From: Candidatus Nitronereus thalassa
GTDB taxonomy: Bacteria; Nitrospirota; Nitrospiria; Nitrospirales; UBA8639
NCBI RefSeq assembly: GCF_032191465.1
Contig: NZ_JAQOUE010000001.1
Span: 1,178,001-1,242,000 of the forward strand
Direction: 5' to 3'
Length of the DNA: 64,000 nt
The number at the start of each line of letters is the position of its first letter. Position 1 is the first letter of the stretch. The notes under the pieces are model-generated. The model saw only the letters and a list, made by a program, of their open reading frames with translations, did no database searches and was not told where the DNA came from. The position numbers and the translations under genes are program-made. This document shows positions 54,526 to 63,510 of this stretch, in pieces.

Positions 54526-55335
54526 TTAGAACTCCTCTTGATCATCCTGACCTTTTCGAGCGGGCCGGCAGACTCCCCGCGTGGACGCTTCCAAAAAGGT
54601 CAACATCATCAAGACATCCTGACTATCTTGAAATTGATGCCTGGCTAGCTTTGTCGCTTCAGCCAATCGTTGGCCTTTGCGAAAAAGGACCTGATATGCT
54701 TGTTTCAGAACACGAATCCGCGCAGCAGAAAAGCCTCCGCGCCGAAGGCCGATGGCGTTGAGTCCATAGAGCTTAGAACGGTTTCCGGCGGCACGCATAT
54801 AAGGCGGCACATCTCGGGCGACAGCGGAACATCCACCAATCATCGCATAATCCCCAATACGCACATATTGGTGAACCCCCACCAATCCACCAATCACCGC
54901 ATAGCTCCCAATATGAATATGTCCAGCCAAGGTCGCGGCATTGGCCATAACAACGGAATCTCCGACATGACAATCATGCGCAATATGCACATAGGCCATC
55001 AAAAAATTATGCTTTCCCAAAGTGGTCACACCCCCGCCAAATGCCGTCCCACGGTTTACAGTGACATATTCCCGGAGAATATTTTCATCCCCAATGACGA
55101 CCTTCGTGGGTTCATCATGATATTGTAGGTGTTGCGGAGGAGTGCCGATGGAAACGAACGGGAAAAACTTGCATCGGTGACCGATTTCGGTCCACCCCTC
55201 AATGCAGACATGGGACATTAATTCTGTACCCCGTCCGATTTTCACATGCTCCCCCACCATACAATACGGGCCAATTGTGACATCTTTATCAAGCTCCGCT
55301 TTGGGGTGCACAATTGCGGTAGAATGGATTGACAT
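54526..55335 (-). CDS. lpxA: UDP-N-acetylglucosamine O-acyltransferase
   Basis: 269 residues, left-handed beta-helix of hexapeptide repeats, catalytic H120 in HIAHDCHVGD. G168 aligns with E. coli G173, the residue that allows a C14 acyl chain there. It starts lipid A synthesis by acylating UDP-GlcNAc with a 3-hydroxyacyl group. It directly precedes lpxI (abutting) and follows fabZ after 69 bases. Confidence 0.96.
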   Translation of the reverse strand: MSIHSTAIVHPKAELDKDVTIGPYCMVGEHVKIGRGTELMSHVCIEGWTEIGHRCKFFPFVSIGTPPQHLQYHDEPTKVVIGDENILREYVTVNRGTAFGGGVTTLGKHNFLMAYVHIAHDCHVGDSVVMANAATLAGHIHIGSYAVIGGLVGVHQYVRIGDYAMIGGCSAVARDVPPYMRAAGNRSKLYGLNAIGLRRGGFSAARIRVLKQAYQVLFRKGQRLAEATKLARHQFQDSQDVLMMLTFLEASTRGVCRPARKGQDDQEEF

Positions 55336-55404
55336 AGTCAGGGCCTCACTCCCACTACAGTTCGTATTATCAAGGACTCACCTTTCATAACAGTTTCTAA
55401 GGCC

Positions 55405-55857
55405 TTACGGTTCGGTTCTCGTGGTGACCATGGCGGTTGATTCAGCTTCACACACCAAATCATCACCAACAAACGCTTTGCCTTCCATTTTCCAAAAGGG
55501 AGGTCGCCGTTTTATCACCGTAACTTGAAGACGCAGCTGATCTCCGGGAAGCACCGGCTTACGAAATTTGGCCTTGTCAATGCCCGTCAAATAGACAACC
55601 GGCGGAGCCTCCCCTGGTGCAGAGCGAATCGCTAAAATTCCGCCGAGTTGAGCCAAAGCTTCGAGAATAAGCACCCCGGGGAAAATAGGGCGTCCTGGAA
55701 AGTGGCCCTGAAAAAATGGCTCGTTAATGGTGACATTCTTAAGGCCAATGGCCTTCTCATTCATATCTAATTCTGTCACCCGGTCAACCAATAAAAACGG
55801 ATATCGGTGTGGCAGAATAGCTTGAATATCAATGTTATCTAACAGGATCTCACTCAT
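55405..55857 (-). CDS. fabZ: 3-hydroxyacyl-[ACP] dehydratase
   Basis: 150 residues, hot-dog fold. Catalytic H52 in GHFPGRPIFPGV and E66 in LILEALAQLG. It competes with LpxA for 3-hydroxyacyl-ACP, so the two genes are often neighbours. A strong GGAGGAG precedes the ATG. In the classical order lpxD would stand between the OmpH gene and fabZ; here 108 bases separate them and no lpxD is present. Confidence 0.96.
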   Translation of the reverse strand: MSEILLDNIDIQAILPHRYPFLLVDRVTELDMNEKAIGLKNVTINEPFFQGHFPGRPIFPGVLILEALAQLGGILAIRSAPGEAPPVVYLTGIDKAKFRKPVLPGDQLRLQVTVIKRRPPFWKMEGKAFVGDDLVCEAESTAMVTTRTEP

Positions 55858-55965
55858 GAGGCTCCTCCGCCAATGGGCTCCACTCTTATGTGCAGGAGTG
55901 AAAAAAAGAAACTTAGGTAACCGCGTTCATTACCAATGAGTATGGCTCCAAGGCCCATATTCCTG

Positions 55966-56556
55966 TTATGGGCCCCGCTGATTCAATTCCTCTAATACAT
56001 TCTTGGAAATATCTAAACTTGGCTCATAATACCGGGTGGGAGTATTTGCCCCTTTTTCTACAACAAGGGCTAAGCCAAGCCGTTTGGCCAATTTTTCTAC
56101 GACGGCATCAACATTGTCACGAAATTCGGTAAAGAGTTGCGCTTGCTTGCCCTGAACCTCCTGGTTCATGTTGGCCACTTTCTGCTGATATTCCCCCATC
56201 CTTCGGCGAAATTGTTCTTCACGCTCCTGTCGGGCGGATTGGCTTAACACACTCCCTTGGCGCAAGAGCTGACTTTCCAAGTTTCTGAGTTCTTTCTGCT
56301 CTAGCTCAATCAAGGTTTGACGATCTTTCATGAAGGCTTCAAGGGTTTCAGTGACTTGTTTTCCCAACTTTGATTCTTTGAGCAACCATTGGGTATCCAC
56401 AACACCAATAGCCAGTGGGGCATCAGTCTTTTTCTCAATGGCAGGAGAAGATGACATACATCCACTGCTCAGCAACAGAACCCCCATCATGAGGCATCCT
56501 AGCCCATAACCTTTGATTCTTTTTCGAATCTGCAAAACTCCACGACATCCCAACAT
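55966..56556 (-). CDS. OmpH/Skp-family protein with a lipobox
   Basis: 196 residues. The N-terminus is a signal peptide ending LLSSGC-MSS with C33 in lipobox position, then a long coiled-coil body (EQKELRNLESQLLRQG, REEQFRRRMGEYQQKVANMNQEV) and a Skp-like end (LGLALVVEKG). Skp is a periplasmic chaperone for BamA substrates; a lipid anchor is unusual for it. The ATG at 56556 was chosen over GTG at 56562 because AAAGGA sits at 7 bases. It follows the bamA stop by 11 bases. Confidence 0.85.
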   Translation of the reverse strand: MLGCRGVLQIRKRIKGYGLGCLMMGVLLLSSGCMSSSPAIEKKTDAPLAIGVVDTQWLLKESKLGKQVTETLEAFMKDRQTLIELEQKELRNLESQLLRQGSVLSQSARQEREEQFRRRMGEYQQKVANMNQEVQGKQAQLFTEFRDNVDAVVEKLAKRLGLALVVEKGANTPTRYYEPSLDISKNVLEELNQRGP

Positions 56557-56567
56557 ATTCACATCCT

Positions 56568-58898
56568 TTAAAAAACGTTCCCGACTGAAAATTCAAATAC
56601 GGTTTCTTGTTCATTTTGTTTCGGATCTAAATTCAGCCCCCAAGCCGCACGCAAGGGACCAAACGGAGAAATCCATCGAACCTCAAGGCCAGTGGCGGGT
56701 CGGAGATCAAAGGAAAGATCAGTATCTTCCGCAAATCCTTTCCCATAATCGAAAAATACCACCCCATTAAGTTTGGCATCAGCCAACACCGGGAAAATGA
56801 TCTCGGCATTGAGGACGACCTCTTTATTTCCACCCTCAAGTGTACCGCTGGCCGTCACGGGGCCCGCACGACCGAATTTAAATCCACGAACGGAATTAAT
56901 GCCTCCCACAAAAAAGAGCTCGGTCAAGGGTACTGGGTCTCCACCGTATCCCTCGGCTAACCCAAACCGACCTCGAAAGGCCATCCGAAGATCCCAGATA
57001 GGAAGGGGAACATACTTCAGCCCATCTAGACTCACACGATAGAAGTTATTGGTGCCTCCAAATACCTCAGAACCGAAACCCAGCCGAATCCCCGATCGTG
57101 AACCACTTCGCGGGTCCTGAAAATTATCCCTTGTATCACGAAACAAGCTGGCCCGAAACCCAGTCGTAGATTGGTCTCCAACCTGACGAAGAATAAATGA
57201 AGGAGCATCTGAAGAGGGGTTGCTAATTTCAATGGCTTCTCCAACCAATGTAAAACTCCCCACAATATATTCCGAAAAGGCTCGACCGAATTGAATCGTT
57301 CCCCCACTCCGCTCTTCTTCATAAGTTAAGAAGTCCGTTTGCGTACTGAATCCATCCACTTGAAATGAGGTCGGACCATCAAATAGCGCAGGATTTCGAA
57401 ACGTAAGAACACCTAAAGTCCGGCGGAAACCCAGCTGTCCACGAATACGCGCTAAATAGCCCATCCCGAACAGATTCCCCTCAGAGATGTTCGCAATGGC
57501 GGTAAATTGATCCAAGGTGCTAAACCCACCACCGATACTAAACGACCCTGTGGGCTTCTCTTTCACTTTCACCTCAAGATCGACTTTATCTTCCTCAACT
57601 TGGTTGGGCAGTATTTCAACGGTTTCAAAAAAGTTTAAATTATTGAGTCGCTGAAAACTTCGCTTAATAGCCACCGAGTTAATGACTTCTTGTTCATCAA
57701 CTCGAATTTCTCGACGAATGACATTGTCGCGAGTTTTATCATTTCCAGATATGTGAATCGCCCGAACTCGAATCAGAGCGCCTTCCTTAATATTGAAGGT
57801 CACCTGTGTGGTCAGGGTTTCGGGGTTTGGAAGCAGCGAGGGAGTCACTTCCGCAAAGGAATATCCTTTTTCTCCGTATTTATCCGTGATCCTCGTGACT
57901 TCCTGACGAATTGTCGATCGTTGAAAAACATCATCAGGTTGAACTAGGGACTCTAATTCTAATTCTTCATTCTCGAAAATTTTGTTGCCGGTGAAGGTGA
58001 CTGACCCAATGGTATAAGGTTGGCCTTCAATGATTCTAAAGGTAACCACAAAAGACTTTTTATCCTCACTTAACTCAACGGTAGGCACACCCACTTGAAC
58101 GTCCAGGTACCCCTTATTGGAATAAAATTCTTTAATCCGTTCAACGTCATTCGGCAATTCTTCACGGCGCAAAATTCCCGCATCGGTCAGCAACGATACG
58201 AGGGGCACCCACTCTCGATTCGCCATGACCCCTAATAATTCTTTCTTCGTCGTGACGGTCAACCCCTCGAAAACGATGTTTTCAATTCTGGCGCGCGTGC
58301 CTTCCTGGATAAAAAATGTTATCCGATTCCGCGTATCATCGAGCGCCTGTACAATGGGAATGACTTTGGCATTATGGTATCCTTCCTTCTGGTATTCTTC
58401 CCGGATTTTTTCCGCGCTCGCCTTCACTTCCTTTTTATCCAAAAACACCTGGCTTTGAAGGGTCACTAATTCCTTCAACTTATCTTCTGATAATTCTTCG
58501 TTCCCATCAAAAACAATTTCGACGGTAAATGGTTTTTCTTTGACAAGAAAAATAACCCGAACCCCGTTGGGCACATCGGAGGTTTGCACTTGCACATCAT
58601 CAAAGAAACCCATGTCATAGATGCGTTGAATTTGTTGGCGCGCAATGGCCGTGGTAATGGTATCCCCAGGATTCAATGTCACCCGGGCCAAGATAGCCGA
58701 TTCTTCAATCCGCTGATTTCCTTGAACTCCAATAGATTGCACGATCATTCCTGAAGTTTGCCCAAGAACCATGGGCGTGTTCACAATCATGACACTGAGA
58801 ACCAGTCCAAAACAGACCACGGCAAAACGAGCCGAGCCAAATTGCCTGACATACAGCCTCTTCAGCAGCGACCCCGGCCTCTTCCATCCTACATCCAT
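56568..58898 (-). CDS. bamA: Outer membrane protein assembly factor BamA
   Basis: 776 residues from the chosen ATG. Signal anchor (~27-50), five POTRA domains (~55-430, e.g. VQSIGVQGNQRIEESAI, IRAIHISGNDKTRDNVIRR region), then the 16-strand barrel (Bac_surface_Ag) with GGINSVRGFKFGRAGPV, the VRGF/Y-type L6 loop, and a terminal FEFSVGNVF. It inserts beta-barrel proteins into the outer membrane. The reading frame is open to 59036, but the ATG at 58898 gives the plausible N-terminus. It heads the lipid A operon. Confidence 0.95.
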   Translation of the reverse strand: MDVGWKRPGSLLKRLYVRQFGSARFAVVCFGLVLSVMIVNTPMVLGQTSGMIVQSIGVQGNQRIEESAILARVTLNPGDTITTAIARQQIQRIYDMGFFDDVQVQTSDVPNGVRVIFLVKEKPFTVEIVFDGNEELSEDKLKELVTLQSQVFLDKKEVKASAEKIREEYQKEGYHNAKVIPIVQALDDTRNRITFFIQEGTRARIENIVFEGLTVTTKKELLGVMANREWVPLVSLLTDAGILRREELPNDVERIKEFYSNKGYLDVQVGVPTVELSEDKKSFVVTFRIIEGQPYTIGSVTFTGNKIFENEELELESLVQPDDVFQRSTIRQEVTRITDKYGEKGYSFAEVTPSLLPNPETLTTQVTFNIKEGALIRVRAIHISGNDKTRDNVIRREIRVDEQEVINSVAIKRSFQRLNNLNFFETVEILPNQVEEDKVDLEVKVKEKPTGSFSIGGGFSTLDQFTAIANISEGNLFGMGYLARIRGQLGFRRTLGVLTFRNPALFDGPTSFQVDGFSTQTDFLTYEEERSGGTIQFGRAFSEYIVGSFTLVGEAIEISNPSSDAPSFILRQVGDQSTTGFRASLFRDTRDNFQDPRSGSRSGIRLGFGSEVFGGTNNFYRVSLDGLKYVPLPIWDLRMAFRGRFGLAEGYGGDPVPLTELFFVGGINSVRGFKFGRAGPVTASGTLEGGNKEVVLNAEIIFPVLADAKLNGVVFFDYGKGFAEDTDLSFDLRPATGLEVRWISPFGPLRAAWGLNLDPKQNEQETVFEFSVGNVF

Positions 58899-59040
58899 GA
58901 CAAAGCCTGTCGGTTCACGGCTTGGGAGGCAACGACACTGAGGAAGGAGCCAAGAGACCAAACCACTTGTGATATGAAAATCGAAGATCAGATATTGTTT
59001 TCCATGTTGAACAGGGCCCCTAAATGGGCGAACCACCCAT

Positions 59041-59070
59041 CCTGCCCACTAGGGGACCCTGGTGGGCAGG
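59041..59070. repeat. GC-rich palindrome in the bamA leader
   Basis: Outer arms CCTGCCCAC (59041-59049) and GTGGGCAGG (59062-59070) are perfect complements; inside, AGGG (59051-59054) pairs with CCCT (59057-59060) around a GA turn. No T-tract follows on either strand, so it is not an obvious terminator. It could be an operator or an RNA structure in the bamA leader. Confidence 0.7.
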
Positions 59071-59130
59071 GGCATTATAAGGTGCCTCCCTGAAGTTGTA
59101 AAGTATTGTCATTGCAATGATTTTCCTTCC

Positions 59131-59160
59131 TTGACATTCATTTTTTCCTTCACCTAGTAT
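59131..59160 (+). promoter_or_regulatory. Sigma70-like promoter candidate for lon
   Basis: TTGACA (59131-59136) and TAGTAT (59155-59160) are separated by 18 bases, 220 bases ahead of the lon ATG. The -35 is a perfect match; the -10 matches four of six positions. No heat-shock-type sequence is seen. Confidence 0.4.
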
Positions 59161-59379
59161 CCACACACTTCTTGGTAAATCCCTGTCATCATGGTGAAAA
59201 ATTCAGCTCCACGAAAAGAAAGCACTAATAATTCCTCACCTTCTAAGGATTGGCAACTCTTGGCAATTTGCTTTCATCCTTACCTCTATCGTATTCCTAC
59301 TAGACCTGCGAGAATAAAGGATTTTCAAGGGACTCGATAGATTATCAGATTCACATTCTGCCTTAAGGTTATTGGACTT

Positions 59380-61902
59380 ATGACTGAAGAAAATGCCCCG
59401 AGCCCACAGAATATCGACATTCCAGACACCCTGCCGTTGATCCCAGTTCGGGATATTGTTGTGTTTCCCTATATGGTTCTGCCCCTCTTCGTGGGTCGAG
59501 AAATGTCGATCAAGGCGATCGAAGCCTCACTCGCCGGCGACCGATTGGTCTTTCTCGCGACTCAGAAATCGCACGACACGGAAACGCCGGGCCCGGAGGA
59601 TATTTATTCCGTGGGGACCGTAGGAACGATCATGCGCATGCTCAAGCTTCCCGATGAGCGCATAAAAATCCTGGTGCAAGGCGTCAGCAAGGGACGAATT
59701 ACCAACTATGTCCAAACAAATCCCTATTATACCGTTCAGATCGACCCCATTCCGGCCACACAGGCGGCGCCACCCTCTCTTGAAATTGAAGCAGTGATTC
59801 GTACGGCCAAGGAAACGTTAGAACGCATGACCAGCCTTGGAAAGGTTTTAATGCCCGATGTCATGGTCGTGATTGAAAACCTGGATGATCCAGGAAGGCT
59901 GGCCGACATCATCATCTCCAATCTCGGGCTTAAGGTAGAGGCCACACAGGAAATCCTGGAAACCGAAGACCCTATTGTTCGCTTGAAACAAGTCACGGAT
60001 CTCTTGGGAAAAGAAATCGAAGTGATGTCGATGCAGCAGAAAATCCAGGCTGAAGCCAAAGGCGAGATTGATAAAACGCAACGAGAATACTACCTCCGCG
60101 AACAACTCAAGGCCATCCAAAAAGAACTTGGCGATTTGGATGAACGAGCGGAAGAAGCCGCAGAATTTCGTAAGCGAATTCAAGACGCTTCTATGCCGGA
60201 AAAAGTGTTAAAAGAGGCCGAAAAGCAGCTCAAGCGCCTGGAAAAAATGCATCCAGACACCGCGGAAGCGGCCACGGTTCGAACCTATTTGGAATGGCTG
60301 GTGGAAATCCCTTGGGCTCATGCCTCGAAAGACAATCTCGATATTCCCACCGCACACAAGGTGCTTAATGAAGACCACTACGATCTGGAAAAAGTCAAAG
60401 AGCGTATCCTGGAATACCTCGCTGTTCGAAAATTAAAAAAGAAATTGAAAGGGCCGATTCTTTGTTTTGCCGGCCCACCCGGCGTGGGCAAAACCTCCCT
60501 TGGCAAATCGATTGCTCGAGCGCTTGGCCGAGAATTTGTTCGCATAAGTCTTGGTGGAGTCCGCGATGAAGCAGAAATTCGTGGGCATCGACGTACGTAC
60601 GTGGGCGCTCTTCCAGGGCGGATCATTCAAGGCATCAAACAGGCCGGGACCAACAACCCCGTGTTCATGCTTGATGAAGTCGATAAAGTAGGAATGGACT
60701 TTCGTGGGGACCCTTCAGCAGCGCTCTTAGAAGTCTTAGACCCAGAACAAAACCATTCGTTTACCGACCACTACTTGGGCGTACCCTTTGATATTAGTAA
60801 TGTCATGTTCATCACCACAGCGAACCTAATCGACCCGATCCTTTCCGCCCTGCGAGATCGAATGGAAATCATCACCATCCCTGGGTACACCGAAGAAGAA
60901 AAATTTGGTATTGCCCATCGATTTTTGATTCCCCGCCAATTAGACGAACATGGAATCACCGAAAAGCATTTCCGGATCAGCGACCCAGCACTTCACCAAT
61001 TAATCTCTCATTACACCCGTGAGGCAGGAGTCAGAAACCTCGAACGGGAAATTGCCAATGCCATGCGTAAAGTCGCAAAGCAGGTCGCGGAAGGGAAAAC
61101 CAAACCACATAAGATCGTGCCAGAGACTTTGCAAAAGTACTTGGGGGTCCCAAAATATTTGCCAGAAACCGAGAAAGAAAAAGATCAGATTGGGGTGACG
61201 ACGGGGTTGGCTTGGACCGAAGCCGGCGGTGATATTTTGCACATTGAGGCCACGGTGATGAAGGGCAAAGGCAGTCTCACACTTACCGGCCAACTGGGCG
61301 ATGTAATGAAAGAATCCGCGCAAGCCGCATTAAGTTATGTTCGCTCACAAGCCAAACATCTCGGGATTAAACCAGAAGCCTTTACCACGACGGATATTCA
61401 CATTCATGTGCCAGCCGGAGCCATTCCCAAGGATGGACCATCTGCAGGCATTACCATGGCTACAGCCATTGCCTCGAGTATGGCTAACATACCAGCCCGC
61501 CATAATGTGGCAATGACCGGTGAAGTCACCTTAAGAGGAAGGATCCTTCCTATCGGGGGGCTCAAGGAAAAAGTGCTCGCCGCCAAACGTGCCACCGTGA
61601 CGAACATTATCATTCCCAAACGCAATGAAAAAGATCTAGAAGATCTCCCTCCACATTTATTAAAGGGAGTTAAATTCGTGTTTGCCGAAACCATGGGCGA
61701 TGTCTTTGGCGCTGCGCTTTTGCTCCCCAAACCCCTCTTAAAACACTACAAACCTATAGCCATTGCACGGGCGACTCCCAAACACACCAAGTCAAAATCA
61801 TCTCCCACCAGGGCTCCAAAGCCAAAGACACGGATAGCGGCCAAACCCACCACGGGAACCAAACGTCGCAAGACGTCTCCCACATCCCGCGCCACACGAT
61901 GA
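59380..61902 (+). CDS. lon: ATP-dependent protease Lon
   Basis: 840 residues. N-terminal substrate-binding LAN domain (LPLIPVRDIVVFPYM), coiled-coil, AAA+ module with Walker A GPPGVGKTSLGKS (~364-374), Walker B VFMLDEVDKVG, and the protease domain with the Ser in PKDGPSAGITMATA (~688) and the Lys in GGLKEKVLAAKRA (~729). It degrades misfolded and regulatory proteins. Unusual: residues ~798-840 form a Lys/Arg/Thr/Pro-rich low-complexity basic tail. The stop overlaps the thiL start (ATGA). Confidence 0.97.
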   Translation: MTEENAPSPQNIDIPDTLPLIPVRDIVVFPYMVLPLFVGREMSIKAIEASLAGDRLVFLATQKSHDTETPGPEDIYSVGTVGTIMRMLKLPDERIKILVQGVSKGRITNYVQTNPYYTVQIDPIPATQAAPPSLEIEAVIRTAKETLERMTSLGKVLMPDVMVVIENLDDPGRLADIIISNLGLKVEATQEILETEDPIVRLKQVTDLLGKEIEVMSMQQKIQAEAKGEIDKTQREYYLREQLKAIQKELGDLDERAEEAAEFRKRIQDASMPEKVLKEAEKQLKRLEKMHPDTAEAATVRTYLEWLVEIPWAHASKDNLDIPTAHKVLNEDHYDLEKVKERILEYLAVRKLKKKLKGPILCFAGPPGVGKTSLGKSIARALGREFVRISLGGVRDEAEIRGHRRTYVGALPGRIIQGIKQAGTNNPVFMLDEVDKVGMDFRGDPSAALLEVLDPEQNHSFTDHYLGVPFDISNVMFITTANLIDPILSALRDRMEIITIPGYTEEEKFGIAHRFLIPRQLDEHGITEKHFRISDPALHQLISHYTREAGVRNLEREIANAMRKVAKQVAEGKTKPHKIVPETLQKYLGVPKYLPETEKEKDQIGVTTGLAWTEAGGDILHIEATVMKGKGSLTLTGQLGDVMKESAQAALSYVRSQAKHLGIKPEAFTTTDIHIHVPAGAIPKDGPSAGITMATAIASSMANIPARHNVAMTGEVTLRGRILPIGGLKEKVLAAKRATVTNIIIPKRNEKDLEDLPPHLLKGVKFVFAETMGDVFGAALLLPKPLLKHYKPIAIARATPKHTKSKSSPTRAPKPKTRIAAKPTTGTKRRKTSPTSRATR

Positions 61903-62954
61903 TTCACGCGTCACGGCCATCCACCCTTCAGACGATTGGAGAATTTGGCCTGATTCGCGCACTTGAACAACATTGTCATCATCTTCGATCTGACGTCCTT
62001 CAGGGAATTGGCGATGATGCCGCCATTCTTCGCACTACACCAAACGAAGCCCTCATTGTCAGCACTGATCTCGCCATCGAAGGCATTCACTTTGATTTGA
62101 GTTTTGAATCATTTCAGGATGTAGGCTACCGCACCGCCGTGGCCAATATTAGTGATATGGCCGCTATGGGCGCCACCCCAAAATTTCTCCTGGTTGGGTT
62201 GGCTGTTCCACCTTCGACGGCGGTCAAAAGTTTAAAAGACTTGTATCGCGGCTTCAAGGAACCATGTCGGCGATATAATATTTCTATGGTCGGCGGGGAT
62301 ACCTCATCATCACAATCTGGCTTGTTTCTTTGCATGACCATTCTCGGGCAGGTGAAAACCAATCACGCATTGAAACGTAGTGGGGCAAAGGTGGGGGATC
62401 ACGTCTATGTCACCGGCACGTTGGGGGATTCAAAAGCTGGCCTTCAGATTTTACAACGACGAGCAACACAGAAAAATCCCAATGCCCCCCAGCCCTATGA
62501 ATCATTTTTAATCAAAAGACACCTCCGCCCGACACCACGACCTGCCATGGGGCAACAGTTGGCCAAAAGTCGCTGGGCGCATGGGGCGATAGATATCTCT
62601 GACGGACTTTCCGGCGATATTCAGCATCTTTGCAAAGCCAGTGGCGTAGGGGTTGAACTATGGGCCTCGCAACTGCCCATTTCACGCCAATGTGCCACCT
62701 ATGCAAAAGCCTACGGACATTCCTCCATTGAATTAGCGCTTGAAGGAGGCGAAGATTACGAGTTATTGTTTACCGTCTCTCCCCGGCATCAACAGACAAT
62801 GGCCAAACTCTCCAGGACCTTTAAAACGCCACTTACCTGTATCGGCGAAATACGACCCCGATCCTTTGGCCTCAAGCTTAAGTCCGAGGGTGGAATCAGC
62901 CGAAGTATTGCTAAGCATAGTTACGATCATTTTTCAAAGAAACCGATCCGCTAG
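61899..62954 (+). CDS. thiL: Thiamine-monophosphate kinase
   Basis: 351 residues. Hallmarks GIGDDAAIL, DLAIEGIHFD, GGDTSSSQS, and DISDGLSGD near residue 230, typical of the PurM/ThiL ATP fold. It makes thiamine diphosphate from thiamine monophosphate. The ATG overlaps the lon stop, so translation is coupled. Followed 17 bases on by the DUF2062 gene. Confidence 0.93.
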   Translation: MIHASRPSTLQTIGEFGLIRALEQHCHHLRSDVLQGIGDDAAILRTTPNEALIVSTDLAIEGIHFDLSFESFQDVGYRTAVANISDMAAMGATPKFLLVGLAVPPSTAVKSLKDLYRGFKEPCRRYNISMVGGDTSSSQSGLFLCMTILGQVKTNHALKRSGAKVGDHVYVTGTLGDSKAGLQILQRRATQKNPNAPQPYESFLIKRHLRPTPRPAMGQQLAKSRWAHGAIDISDGLSGDIQHLCKASGVGVELWASQLPISRQCATYAKAYGHSSIELALEGGEDYELLFTVSPRHQQTMAKLSRTFKTPLTCIGEIRPRSFGLKLKSEGGISRSIAKHSYDHFSKKPIR

Positions 62955-62971
62955 CTAAACGATCCACTATC

Positions 62972-63457
62972 GTGATCTCACTCCAATCCATTCGAACACA
63001 ATTGAAGCAGGTGCTCCACCTTGATGAATCTCCACATCGGACGGCTCTAGCCTTCGCTTGTGGAGTGTTCATTGCCTTTAGCCCAACGTATGGGTTGCAT
63101 ACCATATCAGCTATTTTTTTGGCTTGGGCATTTCGCTTAAACTTTCCAGCCTTACTGTTGGGGAACTTTATCAATAACCCTTGGACGACAATTCCAATTC
63201 TTGGCGCCACGATGTGGACAGGGTTTTTCATTCTCGGCATTCCTGACACTCCAACCTTTTCCTGGGATGACCTTTCCGCGGAAGCCATCTTCGAAGTGGC
63301 CATGCCCTACATTCTACCATTTACCCTCGGAGCCCTTACATTGAGTTTGTTAGGTGCGTTGCTTGCCTATCCCCTCGGCCTTCTCCTCATTTCCCGTTAC
63401 CGGAAGAACCAAGTATCTCGCTCCGATCCCCCCAGTTGTTCCGAAAAGCCGGCTTGA
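62972..63457 (+). CDS. DUF2062-family membrane protein
   Basis: 161 residues. A conserved N-terminal block (SPHRTALAFACGVFIAFSPTYGLHT) and NNPWTTIPILGATMW mark DUF2062; about three membrane helices (~30-50, 62-85 and 118-145). The function is unknown. The start codon is GTG at 62972. Between thiL and an HD-domain gene, same strand. Confidence 0.88.
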   Translation: MISLQSIRTQLKQVLHLDESPHRTALAFACGVFIAFSPTYGLHTISAIFLAWAFRLNFPALLLGNFINNPWTTIPILGATMWTGFFILGIPDTPTFSWDDLSAEAIFEVAMPYILPFTLGALTLSLLGALLAYPLGLLLISRYRKNQVSRSDPPSCSEKPA

Positions 63458-63510
63458 GTTAAGATCACGGTCGTTTGGCGTTTCCCAAGTCACACGGCCA
63501 CGACTTTCTT

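Larger units (their letters stand above)
58899..59379. other. Divergent bamA/lon intergenic region
   Basis: 481 bases between bamA and lon. It contains a near-perfect palindrome (59041-59070) and a plus-strand promoter candidate for lon (59131-59160), reported separately. No reading frame here has coding character, and I see no CIRCE or sigma32 site. Confidence 0.6.

Noticed and set aside
59037-59379. CIRCE or sigma32 heat-shock site upstream of lon
   Set aside because: No TTAGCACTC-type inverted repeat and no CTTGAAA/CCCAT pair; only a sigma70-like candidate is present.
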